Part shown: positions 7,792 through 14,295 of the stretch, piece after piece
Numbering within the stretch: position 1 is the first letter of the stretch
Layout of the letters: every line of letters starts with the position of its first letter
DNA from: Planctomycetota bacterium
Lineage (GTDB): Bacteria; Planctomycetota; Phycisphaerae; Phycisphaerales; SM1A02
Length of the DNA: 37,049 bases
Assembly (NCBI GenBank): GCA_024226535.1
Contig: JAAELP010000059.1
Span: 1 to 37,049, forward strand
Reading direction: 5' to 3'
The notes under the pieces: model-generated
What the model saw: only the letters and a program-made list of their open reading frames with translations
Told to the model about the DNA's origin: nothing
The model's database searches: none
Made by a program: the position numbers and the translations under genes

Positions 7792-8570
7792 CCCTCACCT
7801 ATACGACCTATCTCAAGCTGCCTGAACTGCTCGAACTCCAGCAGGTGCAGTCGCAGCCGGCCGAGCACGACGAGCTGCTGTTCATCGTCATTCACCAGAC
7901 GTACGAGCTGTGGTTCAAGCTCATGCTGCATGAGCTGGAGAAGTTCAACCGCGATCTCTCCGCCGGCGATCTCTACGCGGCGCTGCCGACGATCGGGCGG
8001 TGCCGGACGATCATGAAGACGCTCGTCGGCCAGCTCGACATCATCGAGACGATGACGCCGATGTCGTTCGCGAGCTTCCGCGACCGGCTGGAGACGTCGT
8101 CGGGGTTCCAGTCCACGCAGTTCCGCGAGGCGGAGTTCCTGCTCGGGTACAAGCGCCGCGACGTCCTCCGGTACCTGCCCGACGACGGACCGGGGATGGC
8201 GGCGGTCAAGCGACGGCTCGACGAGCCGTCGGTCGTGGATCACCTCTACGACTTCCTGGAGACGCAGGGCGTCCCGATCCCCGCCGACCTGCGCGAGCGC
8301 GACGCGTCGGAGCCGGCGCAGGCCGACGAACGCGTGCAGGAACATCTCCTGCGGCTGTACACCGAGCGCCCGGACCTGGCGATGCTCTTCGAGGGCATGA
8401 CCGACTTCGACGAGGGGCTCCAGGAGTGGCGCTATCGGCACGTGAAGATGGTCGAGCGCACGATCGGCTCCAAGCAGGGGACGGGCGGCTCTCCCGGCGT
8501 CGAGTTCCTCAAGAAGTCCCTGTTCACGCCGGTGTTCGCCGACCTGTGGGCGATCCGGCACCGGCTCTGA
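7788..8570 (+). CDS. kynA: Tryptophan 2,3-dioxygenase
   Basis: This 260-residue haem enzyme opens the indole ring of L-tryptophan with O2 to give N-formylkynurenine, the first committed step of the pathway. Family signatures run throughout: YLKLPELLELQ at the N-terminus, HDELLFIVIHQTYELWFK containing the distal H36, SSGFQSTQFREAEFLLG, and EWRYRHVKMVERTIGSKQGT containing the haem-ligating H218. The length is slightly short for the family, as in many bacterial TDOs. The start is fixed by the ATGA overlap with kmo and by the conserved N-terminus. Co-location with kmo, kynB and kynU makes the function clear. Confidence 0.97.
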   Translation: MTLTYTTYLKLPELLELQQVQSQPAEHDELLFIVIHQTYELWFKLMLHELEKFNRDLSAGDLYAALPTIGRCRTIMKTLVGQLDIIETMTPMSFASFRDRLETSSGFQSTQFREAEFLLGYKRRDVLRYLPDDGPGMAAVKRRLDEPSVVDHLYDFLETQGVPIPADLRERDASEPAQADERVQEHLLRLYTERPDLAMLFEGMTDFDEGLQEWRYRHVKMVERTIGSKQGTGGSPGVEFLKKSLFTPVFADLWAIRHRL

Positions 8571-8580
8571 GAGGGATCGC

Positions 8581-9312
8581 ATGGCCGAACGCGAGCGGCC
8601 CCGGCCGTACTGCTCCAACTGCAACTACGACCTCAGCGAGACGAAGGACTCGCCGCGCTGCCCGGAGTGCGGACGCCCGCTCGTGGAGATCATGAGCTGG
8701 ACGGGACAGACGGGATTCCGCTTCCGCTCGAAGGCGACGCTCTGGGGCCTGCCGGCGATCGACATCGCCCTCGGCCCGACCACCGGCGAGCGGATCGGGC
8801 GGGCGCGCGGCGTGATCGCGATCGGCGATCGTGCGACGGGGTTCGTGGCGATGGGGGGGATCGCCCGTGGAGTCGTCGCGTTCGGCGGTGTGGCGATCGG
8901 GGTGTTCAGCATGGGCGGGCTCGCGCTCGGGCTGCTGACGGCATGGGGCGGGCTGGCCCTTGCCGCGTGCGCCGATGGCGGCATGGCGCTCGGGTTGCTC
9001 GTGATGGCCGGCGTCGCGGTCGGCCTCGTCGCCTCCGGCGGCGTCGCGGTGGGAATCTACGCCGCGGCCGGCGCGCCGCTCGGGCTGCATCGCATCGGCC
9101 CCGGCGCCAACAGCGTCGAGGCGAGCCAGATGTTCGCGGACCTCTCGTGGTTCTTCGGGCCGGGGGGAGGCGGATTCAGCATCTGGTCGTTCATCTACCC
9201 GATGATCACGACGATCGGGGCGCCGATCGCCGTCGGCGCGCTCTTCGGGTTCCTGGCGCTGCTCGCGCACTTCCGCGCCGAGCGAGGCAACGAGTACCGG
9301 CGAGACGAGTGA
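8581..9312 (+). CDS. Zinc-ribbon, pentad-repeat membrane protein, unknown
   Basis: This 243-residue protein has an unknown function. Residues 11-30 form a CxxC-x12-CxxC zinc ribbon (CSNCNYDL...CPEC). From residue 75 to 120 there is an unbroken series of ten pentads of the form A-x-G-x-x, with small residues A/S/T at 75, 80, 85 through 120 and Gly two positions later. After a one-residue phase shift the pentads continue from A121 to about A161. This periodicity suggests a compact right-handed beta-helix resembling pentapeptide-repeat proteins, with Gly in the usual Leu/Phe position. A hydrophobic segment near residues 178-222 may be one or two TM helices, followed by a charged tail. It sits 10 bases after kynA and 5 before kynB, so it is surely in the operon, but I cannot assign it a step. 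Confidence 0.85.
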   Translation: MAERERPRPYCSNCNYDLSETKDSPRCPECGRPLVEIMSWTGQTGFRFRSKATLWGLPAIDIALGPTTGERIGRARGVIAIGDRATGFVAMGGIARGVVAFGGVAIGVFSMGGLALGLLTAWGGLALAACADGGMALGLLVMAGVAVGLVASGGVAVGIYAAAGAPLGLHRIGPGANSVEASQMFADLSWFFGPGGGGFSIWSFIYPMITTIGAPIAVGALFGFLALLAHFRAERGNEYRRDE

Positions 9313-9317
9313 GCATC

Positions 9318-9941
9318 ATGTCCGTGGTCTACGACATCACGCCGACCATCACCCCCGACATGAAGGTCTGGCCGGGCGACACGCCGATGTCGCGCGAGGT
9401 GCTGCTGGACATGCCTCGCGGCGACAACCTCACGCTGTCCACGCTGCACGCGACGGTGCACCTTGGCGCCCACGCGGACGGTCCGAACCACTACGGAGCC
9501 CACGCGCCGTCGATCGAGCAGCGCGATCTCGACTTCTACCTCGGGCCGTGCGAGGTCATGCACGTGGACGTGCCGCGCGGCACGCGAATCGGGCTCGACG
9601 ACCTGCCCGCCGAGCCGAGCGCCGGGCGCGTGTTGCTGGCGACGGGCAGCTTCCCGGATCCGACCGTCTGGAACGAGGACTTCTGCGGCCTGGAGCCGGC
9701 GCTGGTCGACGCCCTGCAGGAGCAGGGGGTCTGTCTCGTCGGCGTCGACACGCCGAGCGTGGACCTCTTCCAGGACCAGTCGCTGTCGGCGCACCAGCGG
9801 TTCCTCGCCCACGACATGGCGATCCTCGAGGGGCTCGTGCTCACCGGTGTCCCCGAGGGGCTCTACGAGCTGATCGCGCTGCCGCTGAAGCTCGCGGGAT
9901 TTGACGCGAGCCCGGTGCGGGCGGTGCTGCGACCTCTTTGA
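9318..9941 (+). CDS. kynB: Arylformamidase (kynurenine formamidase), cyclase family
   Basis: This 207-residue metal-dependent hydrolase removes the formyl group from N-formylkynurenine to give kynurenine. The cyclase-family/KynB metal-binding motif is present as HLGAHADGPNHYG, and the N-terminus YDITPTITPDMKVWPGDTP is characteristic of KynB. VGVDTPSVDLFQD and the later HDMAILEGLVL match conserved C-terminal blocks of the family. ATG 9318 follows the upstream stop by 5 bases. It is flanked by genes for the steps before and after it. Other cyclase-family functions are possible from sequence alone, but context makes KynB the best call. Confidence 0.94.
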   Translation: MSVVYDITPTITPDMKVWPGDTPMSREVLLDMPRGDNLTLSTLHATVHLGAHADGPNHYGAHAPSIEQRDLDFYLGPCEVMHVDVPRGTRIGLDDLPAEPSAGRVLLATGSFPDPTVWNEDFCGLEPALVDALQEQGVCLVGVDTPSVDLFQDQSLSAHQRFLAHDMAILEGLVLTGVPEGLYELIALPLKLAGFDASPVRAVLRPL

Positions 9942-9964
9942 CCCGAATTGCCGGAGCAGAACCT

Positions 9965-10387
9965 TTGACCGATGTGACGAGCGATCGCGCCCCCGAACCC
10001 GTCGGCGCCTACCCGCACGCCAAGCGCGTCGGCGACCTCCTGTTCCTCTCCGGTGTCGGGCCGCGGAAGCGCGGCACCCGGGAGATCCCGGGGGTCGAGC
10101 TTGATGACGCCGGGAACATCCGCGCCTACGACATCGAGGCCCAGTGTCGCTCGTGCTTCGACAACGTCCGGACGATCCTCGAGGACGCCGGGTCGAGCTG
10201 GGGCGACATCGTGGACGTGCTCGTGTTCCTCACGAACATGCCCGACGACTTCGCGACCTGCAACGCCGTCTACGCCGAGTATTTCGCGGGTGCGGGCAAG
10301 CCCAACCCGACGCGCACGACGATCGAGATCAACCGCCTGCCGACGCCGATCGCCGTCGAGGTCAAGGTGATCGCGGCGATCAGGTAA
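9965..10387 (+). CDS. nbaF: RidA-family 2-aminomuconate deaminase
   Basis: This 140-residue RidA/YjgF-fold protein probably hydrolyses 2-aminomuconate to 4-oxalocrotonate (2-oxohex-3-enedioate) and ammonia. Family blocks are VGAYPHAKRVGDLLFLSG near the N-terminus, SSWGDIVDVLVFLTNM in the middle, and PTRTTIEINRLP with IAVEVKVIA at the end, which hold the expected active-site Arg and Glu. TTG 9965 is chosen because GGAG lies 8 bases upstream and it gives the usual length of aminomuconate deaminases. An upstream TTG at 9938 overlaps the kynB stop (TTGA) and is a real alternative that adds 9 residues. The function rests on the cluster as much as on sequence; a generic imine deaminase is the main alternative. 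Confidence 0.83.
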   Translation: MTDVTSDRAPEPVGAYPHAKRVGDLLFLSGVGPRKRGTREIPGVELDDAGNIRAYDIEAQCRSCFDNVRTILEDAGSSWGDIVDVLVFLTNMPDDFATCNAVYAEYFAGAGKPNPTRTTIEINRLPTPIAVEVKVIAAIR

Positions 10388-10391
10388 CCCG

Positions 10392-11846
10392 TCATAACGA
10401 TCGCATCTTCACGCAGACGTTCTTCGGCTCGGTGAAGAACCGCAGCGCCTCGTCTCCGCCCTCGCGGCCGACGCCGCTGTTCTTCATACCGCCGAACGGC
10501 GTGCGCAGGTCGCGCAGCAACCAGCAGTTGATCCAGACGATGCCCGCCTGCACCTGGTTTGCCACTCGGTGGGCGCGGTCGAGGTCGCGGGTCCAGATCG
10601 TCGCCGCGAGCCCGTAGGGTGTCGCGTTGGCCCAGGTCACCGCGTCAGGCTCGCGCTGGAAGGGCATGATGGTCACCACGGGGCCGAAGATCTCCTCGCG
10701 GTTCACGCGGCAGCCGGCGTCGAGCCCGGTGATCACCGTCGGTTCGAGGAACCACCCGCCGGCGCACCGCTCGGGGAGATCGCCGGGGCGTTCGCCGCCG
10801 CAGAGGACCGTGCCGCCTTCCGCCCGCGCGAGGTCGACGTAGCCGCGGACCTTCTCGAGATGCTGGGAGGACACGAGCGCGCCCTGGTGGGTCGCCTCGT
10901 CGAACGGGTCGCCCACGACGAGTTCGCGCGTTGCGGACGCGAACGCCTCGACGAACCGGTCGTACAACGGCTGCTCCACGAGGATGCGCGATCCGCAGAG
11001 ACAGATCTGGCCCTGGTTCGCGAACGCGGCGCGCACCGAGGTTCGCAGGGCGGTGTCGAAGTCGGCGTCGGCGAACACGAGGTTCGGGTTCTTGCCGCCC
11101 AGCTCCAGCGAGAGCTTCTTGAACTGCGGTCCCGCGCGCGCCGCGATCGCCGCGCCGGTCGCGGTGCCTCCGGTGAAGGAGATCGCCGGCACGTCCGGGT
11201 GCGCCACGAGCGCGGCGCCCACCTTCGGTCCGAGCCCGTGCACGACGTTGAGCACGCCGGGGGGAAGCCCCGCTTCGGCGCACAGCTCCGCGAGCCGGTG
11301 CGCCGTCATCGGCGTCAGCTCCGACGGCTTGGCGACGACGGTGTTGCCCGTCGCCAGCGCGGGTGCGATCTTCCACGTGAAGAGATAGAGCGGCAGGTTC
11401 CACGGTGAGATGCACCCGGCGACCCCGCGCGGCTCGCGGCGCGTGTAGTTGAGCGCGGCGCCGTCGGTGAGATGCGCCTCGCTCTGCGTGTGCAGGATCG
11501 CCGTCGCGAAGAAGCGGAGGTTCGCGACCGCGCGAGGGATGTCCACGGCGCGGGCGAGCGCGAGGGGCTTGCCGTTGTCGATCGACTCCGCCCGCGCGAG
11601 CGCTTCGAGATTCGCCTCCACGAGATCCGCGATCTTCAGCATTACGCGGGATCGCTCGGCCGCGGGCGTCGCGGCCCAGCCGGGGAACGCCCGCCGAGCC
11701 GCGGACACGGCGCGCTCGACGTCGTCGCCGTCGCCGTCGGGAAGCTGCGCGTACACCGTGCCCGTCGCGGGTTCGTACACGTCGAGGAACGCGCCGGATG
11801 CCGGCTCCACGAACGCCCCGTCGATGAAGTGGCGGATGGTCTGCAT
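10392..11846 (-). CDS. nbaE: Aldehyde dehydrogenase, probably 2-aminomuconate semialdehyde DH
   Basis: This 484-residue NAD(P)-dependent aldehyde dehydrogenase most likely oxidises 2-aminomuconate semialdehyde to 2-aminomuconate. The catalytic Cys is C282 in NQGQICLCGSR, the general-base Glu lies in SLELGGKNPNL, and ISPWNLPLYLFTWKIAPAL and SFTGGTATG form the nucleotide site. The C-terminal PFGGMKNSGVGREGG is the usual oligomerisation-end motif. Length is normal. The gene converges on nbaF with only 4 bases between the stops and no terminator, so the two transcripts must overlap. Its ATG directly abuts the stop of the upstream SDR gene. Substrate specificity is inferred from position among ACMSD and aminomuconate deaminase. 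Confidence 0.9.
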   Translation of the reverse strand: MQTIRHFIDGAFVEPASGAFLDVYEPATGTVYAQLPDGDGDDVERAVSAARRAFPGWAATPAAERSRVMLKIADLVEANLEALARAESIDNGKPLALARAVDIPRAVANLRFFATAILHTQSEAHLTDGAALNYTRREPRGVAGCISPWNLPLYLFTWKIAPALATGNTVVAKPSELTPMTAHRLAELCAEAGLPPGVLNVVHGLGPKVGAALVAHPDVPAISFTGGTATGAAIAARAGPQFKKLSLELGGKNPNLVFADADFDTALRTSVRAAFANQGQICLCGSRILVEQPLYDRFVEAFASATRELVVGDPFDEATHQGALVSSQHLEKVRGYVDLARAEGGTVLCGGERPGDLPERCAGGWFLEPTVITGLDAGCRVNREEIFGPVVTIMPFQREPDAVTWANATPYGLAATIWTRDLDRAHRVANQVQAGIVWINCWLLRDLRTPFGGMKNSGVGREGGDEALRFFTEPKNVCVKMRSL

Positions 11847-12632
11847 CTATTGCCCCGCGAGGCGGCCGCCGTCGACGGGGAGGTTCACGCCGTTGACGTA
11901 GGCGGCGGCGGGGGAGGCGAGGAACGCGGCGACGGCCCCGACCTCACCCGGTTCGGCGAACCGGCCGGCGGGGATCGTGCGTTTCATCTGGTTCTCGATC
12001 TCGTCGGTGGAGGAACCGGCGCGTTGCGCGCGGCCCTGGATGATCGCCCCGAGCCGGGCGGTGCCGACGAAGCCGGGCAGGATGTTGTTTACGGTGATGC
12101 CGAGTGGCCCCAGCTCGCACGCGAGCGTGCGGGCCCAGTTGGCGACCGCGCCGCGGATCGTGTTGGAGACCCCCAGCCCGCGGATCGGCGTGACCACGCT
12201 CGTGGAGATGATGTTGATGATCCGACCGTAGCGTTCCTCGCGCATGCCCGCCGTCACCGCCTGCACGAGCACCTGGTTGCACTGGAGGTGCTGGGCGAAC
12301 GCGCGGGCGTAGTCCTCCGGCGTCGCCTCGAACGCCGGGCCGGCGGGGGGGCCGCCGGTGTTGTTGACGAGGATGTGCACCGGCCCGTGGCCGGCGACGT
12401 GGGCGCCAACCGCATCGCGCACGGCCTCCCAGCTCGTGAAGTCAGCCTGCACGGTGCCGTGCGTCTGTCCGTGATCGGCGGGCAGGGCGGCGCACGCCGA
12501 CTCCAGCCCACCGGCGTGCCGACCGACGATCGTGACGGCGGCCCCGGCGCGGGCCATCGCGTCGGCGCAGGCATGACCGATCCCCTGGGTCGCGCCGCAA
12601 ACGAGCGCGTTTCGTCCTTGGAGCGTGAACAT
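11847..12632 (-). CDS. Atypical short-chain dehydrogenase/reductase (SDR)
   Basis: This 261-residue Rossmann-fold protein has the SDR cofactor motif as GATQGIG (residues 13-19), the NNTGG motif near 90-94, and the SDR C-terminal NLPVDGG. The catalytic YxxxK is missing. At the position 13 residues after the conserved Ser143 the sequence reads S156-N-T-I-R160, so Tyr is Ser and Lys is Arg. I recall similar SNxIR sequences in SDR-like proteins elsewhere, so this may be a conserved subfamily. Its role in the pathway is unknown; it could be non-catalytic or use other chemistry. ATG 12632 is chosen because the frame upstream is low-complexity Arg-Thr repeat translated from the hexamer array. A TACCCT box sits 6 bases before the ATG. 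It is the promoter-proximal gene of a two-gene operon with the aldehyde dehydrogenase. Confidence 0.88.
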   Translation of the reverse strand: MFTLQGRNALVCGATQGIGHACADAMARAGAAVTIVGRHAGGLESACAALPADHGQTHGTVQADFTSWEAVRDAVGAHVAGHGPVHILVNNTGGPPAGPAFEATPEDYARAFAQHLQCNQVLVQAVTAGMREERYGRIINIISTSVVTPIRGLGVSNTIRGAVANWARTLACELGPLGITVNNILPGFVGTARLGAIIQGRAQRAGSSTDEIENQMKRTIPAGRFAEPGEVGAVAAFLASPAAAYVNGVNLPVDGGRLAGQ

Positions 12633-12638
12633 TCGGGC

Positions 12639-12644
12639 AGGGTA
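12639..12644 (-). promoter_or_regulatory. Candidate -10 for a leaderless SDR-ALDH transcript
   Basis: On the minus strand TACCCT lies 6 bases before the ATG at 12632, with no Shine-Dalgarno sequence between. Initiation at the usual distance would start the RNA at or next to the start codon. The -35 region is not recognisable. Confidence 0.27.
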
Positions 12645-12669
12645 ACAGACGACGCGGAACGCGCGTTGA

Positions 12670-13275
12670 TCAGGCGTCCGTGGGCGTGTCCGCATCCGCG
12701 TCCGCGACCGCGTCCGTGTCCGCGTCCGCGTCCGTGTCCGTGTCCGCAACCGCGACCGCGTCCGCGACCGCGTCCGTGTCCGCGTCCGTGACCGCGTCCG
12801 TGACCGCGTCCGCGCCCGCGCCCGCCAACGCCTTCCCCTTCCGCCCCGTCCGCGTCAGATGCACCTCGAACCCCGGATGCCCTTCATGGGCCGTGATCAG
12901 CGTCACCCAGCCTTCGAGGATCGCCGGGTGCTCGGCGGTCGGGTCGACGGTGACCCCGTGCGGCGCGTGGAACGGCACGTGCACCGTCAGCTCGAAGGGG
13001 ACGTCGATCGGCGCCTTGATCGCGGCCGTGCCGTCGGCGCTGGTGACCGCCTCGTGCGGTCCGGACACGCCCCAGTTGAGCACCGGGATCTCGTGCACGG
13101 AGACAGTCGTGAACGGCACGTAGAACAGGACCGCTCGCGCCTGTACGCGGACACCGGCCGCCGGGAGCATGCTCTCGGTCTCCCGCACCGCGAGCGTCCA
13201 GGGGCCCCTGGTTCCGCCGCATCCGGCCAGCATGATCACGGTCACGATGACGAGCGTGGCTGCGACAGCTCTCAT
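12670..13275 (-). CDS. Lipoprotein with Asp/Ala/Thr-rich repeat tail
   Basis: This 201-residue protein is of unknown function. The N-terminus MRAVAATLVIVTVIMLAGC is a lipoprotein signal with the lipobox LAGC, so it is membrane-tethered outside the cytoplasm. Residues 20 to about 145 look beta-rich and may be a small beta-sandwich, with AVLFYVPFTTVSVHEIPV as the clearest strand-like stretch. The last 50 residues or so are low-complexity, built from units such as VTDA, VADA, DTDA and DADA, and are encoded by a hexanucleotide tandem array. The tail is highly acidic and probably disordered; metal binding or surface spacing is conceivable. The ATG overlaps the stop of the SGNH-hydrolase gene by ATGA, so the two form an operon, with the hydrolase upstream. 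Confidence 0.78.
   Translation of the reverse strand: MRAVAATLVIVTVIMLAGCGGTRGPWTLAVRETESMLPAAGVRVQARAVLFYVPFTTVSVHEIPVLNWGVSGPHEAVTSADGTAAIKAPIDVPFELTVHVPFHAPHGVTVDPTAEHPAILEGWVTLITAHEGHPGFEVHLTRTGRKGKALAGAGADAVTDAVTDADTDAVADAVAVADTDTDADADTDAVADADADTPTDA
12676..12828. repeat. Hexanucleotide tandem repeat, CGCGTC/CGTGTC type
   Basis: About 150 bases are built from 6-base units varying as GTCCGC, GTCCGT, GACCGC and ATCCGC. The period is 6, so gain or loss of units keeps the reading frame. On the minus strand it encodes the acidic tail of the lipoprotein. Other frames read as Arg-Thr or Ser-Ala repeats and remain open, which creates false ORFs. Confidence 0.9.
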
Positions 13276-14186
13276 GGCGTTGGCGCCTCCTCGCGCGCGC
13301 CGACCCGCGCCCGGTTGCGTTCCAGCAGCGCCTCCCGCACGCGCTCCATCACCCGATCGGGATCGACCTCGAAGGCGCCCTCGACCACGGTCGGCGCGAA
13401 TCGCGCCAGCTCGTCGCCGACGGACTGTGCGAGGGCGATCAGGCCGAGAGCGGTCGGGTGAAGCTGGTCTCGTTGCATGAGCTTCGTCGCGCTGCCCTCG
13501 GGCCACCGGTGCCCGCCGACGGTGAACGCGTGGTCGGAGCGCATCCGCTCCAGGAGGTCCGCCAGCGGCAGCACGACGACGTTCGGGCGCGATGCGGCCC
13601 AGCTTCGGAGCCGCTCGTTGAGCGCGTCGAGGGTCTCTGTGTTCGGCACCTGCGAACGGCTCAGCATGAGCCCGATGGCCGGCGACATGTCGGGGAAGTC
13701 ACCGACGATCAGCGGGCACCGGACTTCCTCCAGGAGCGTGAGCCCTACTTCGAGAAACTCGAGCCGCTGGGATTCGCTGCGGACAGGGTGACTCCGGCTT
13801 CCGTGCCCGTAGCCGAACCAGAACAGGAAGTCCACGCCGACGACGAGCGTGGGCTCCGTCTGGAGCGCCTTGCCGAGCAGCGACGGGCCGGCCTTCGTCG
13901 GGTTTCGGAAGAAGAGCATGCTCGCGTGGCCCGTCACCCGTTCGTGCTCGGGAGTGAGCAGCGCGTCCAGGACCGTGGCGAAGTCGGCCTTGGAGCGCGT
14001 CACCGTCGCGCCCCGCTGGAGGTCCACGCGGGCGCCGAACCCCGACGAGGCGCTCGCGCCGACGACCGCCACGCGATCGAGCAGCCGCCGCGTCGAGGCC
14101 TGGGTCGCGGGTGCATCCGCCGCCCGCACCACCGGCGCGAGCAGGATCACGAACAGGGCGGCGGCGAGCAGGCGGGTCCGGTGCAT
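13272..14186 (-). CDS. Secreted SGNH/GDSL-like hydrolase
   Basis: This 304-residue exported protein looks like an SGNH-fold esterase or acyl hydrolase. The signal peptide MHRTRLLAAALFVILLAPVV ends near VRAADA. The nucleophile block appears as VVGASASSGFGA, with S45 in GAS (GDS in classical members). The Asp-His pair is D240-x2-H243 in RDQLHPTALG, and GDFPDM lies between. The substrate is unknown; carbohydrate or lipid esters are typical of the fold. ATG 14186 is chosen for the signal peptide and because a plausible promoter lies just upstream. It is the first gene of an operon with the repeat-tailed lipoprotein (ATGA overlap) and is divergent from the pseudokinase gene. Confidence 0.8.
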   Translation of the reverse strand: MHRTRLLAAALFVILLAPVVRAADAPATQASTRRLLDRVAVVGASASSGFGARVDLQRGATVTRSKADFATVLDALLTPEHERVTGHASMLFFRNPTKAGPSLLGKALQTEPTLVVGVDFLFWFGYGHGSRSHPVRSESQRLEFLEVGLTLLEEVRCPLIVGDFPDMSPAIGLMLSRSQVPNTETLDALNERLRSWAASRPNVVVLPLADLLERMRSDHAFTVGGHRWPEGSATKLMQRDQLHPTALGLIALAQSVGDELARFAPTVVEGAFEVDPDRVMERVREALLERNRARVGAREEAPTP

Positions 14187-14196
14187 CACGTTCACG

Positions 14197-14225
14197 AGTC
14201 TACTCCTCGACGGCTGGCCCACCAA
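14197..14225 (-). promoter_or_regulatory. Candidate promoter of the SGNH-hydrolase operon
   Basis: On the minus strand TTGGTG and TAGACT are separated by exactly 17 bases, a sigma70-like arrangement. The -10 ends 10 bases before the ATG at 14186, leaving a leader of only a few bases. Confidence 0.4.
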
Positions 14226-14295
14226 CCGGGACAACCTTCCGCTCCGGACCATTCCCCCGCGAGCCCGGTCCCGCGGCCCCGGTCATGACCGTACC

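Noticed and set aside
11847..12749. SDR start extended upstream into an Arg-Thr repeat N-terminus
   Set aside because: The extra 39 residues derive from the hexamer array and intergenic DNA, while the family N-terminus begins at ATG 12632.
12676..12828. CRISPR array
   Set aside because: Units are 6 bases with no spacers; no cas gene is present.
12680..13123. Plus-strand Ser-Ala-Thr repeat protein
   Set aside because: It is produced by reading the hexanucleotide array on the other strand; the rest overlaps the lipoprotein gene and there is no start signal.
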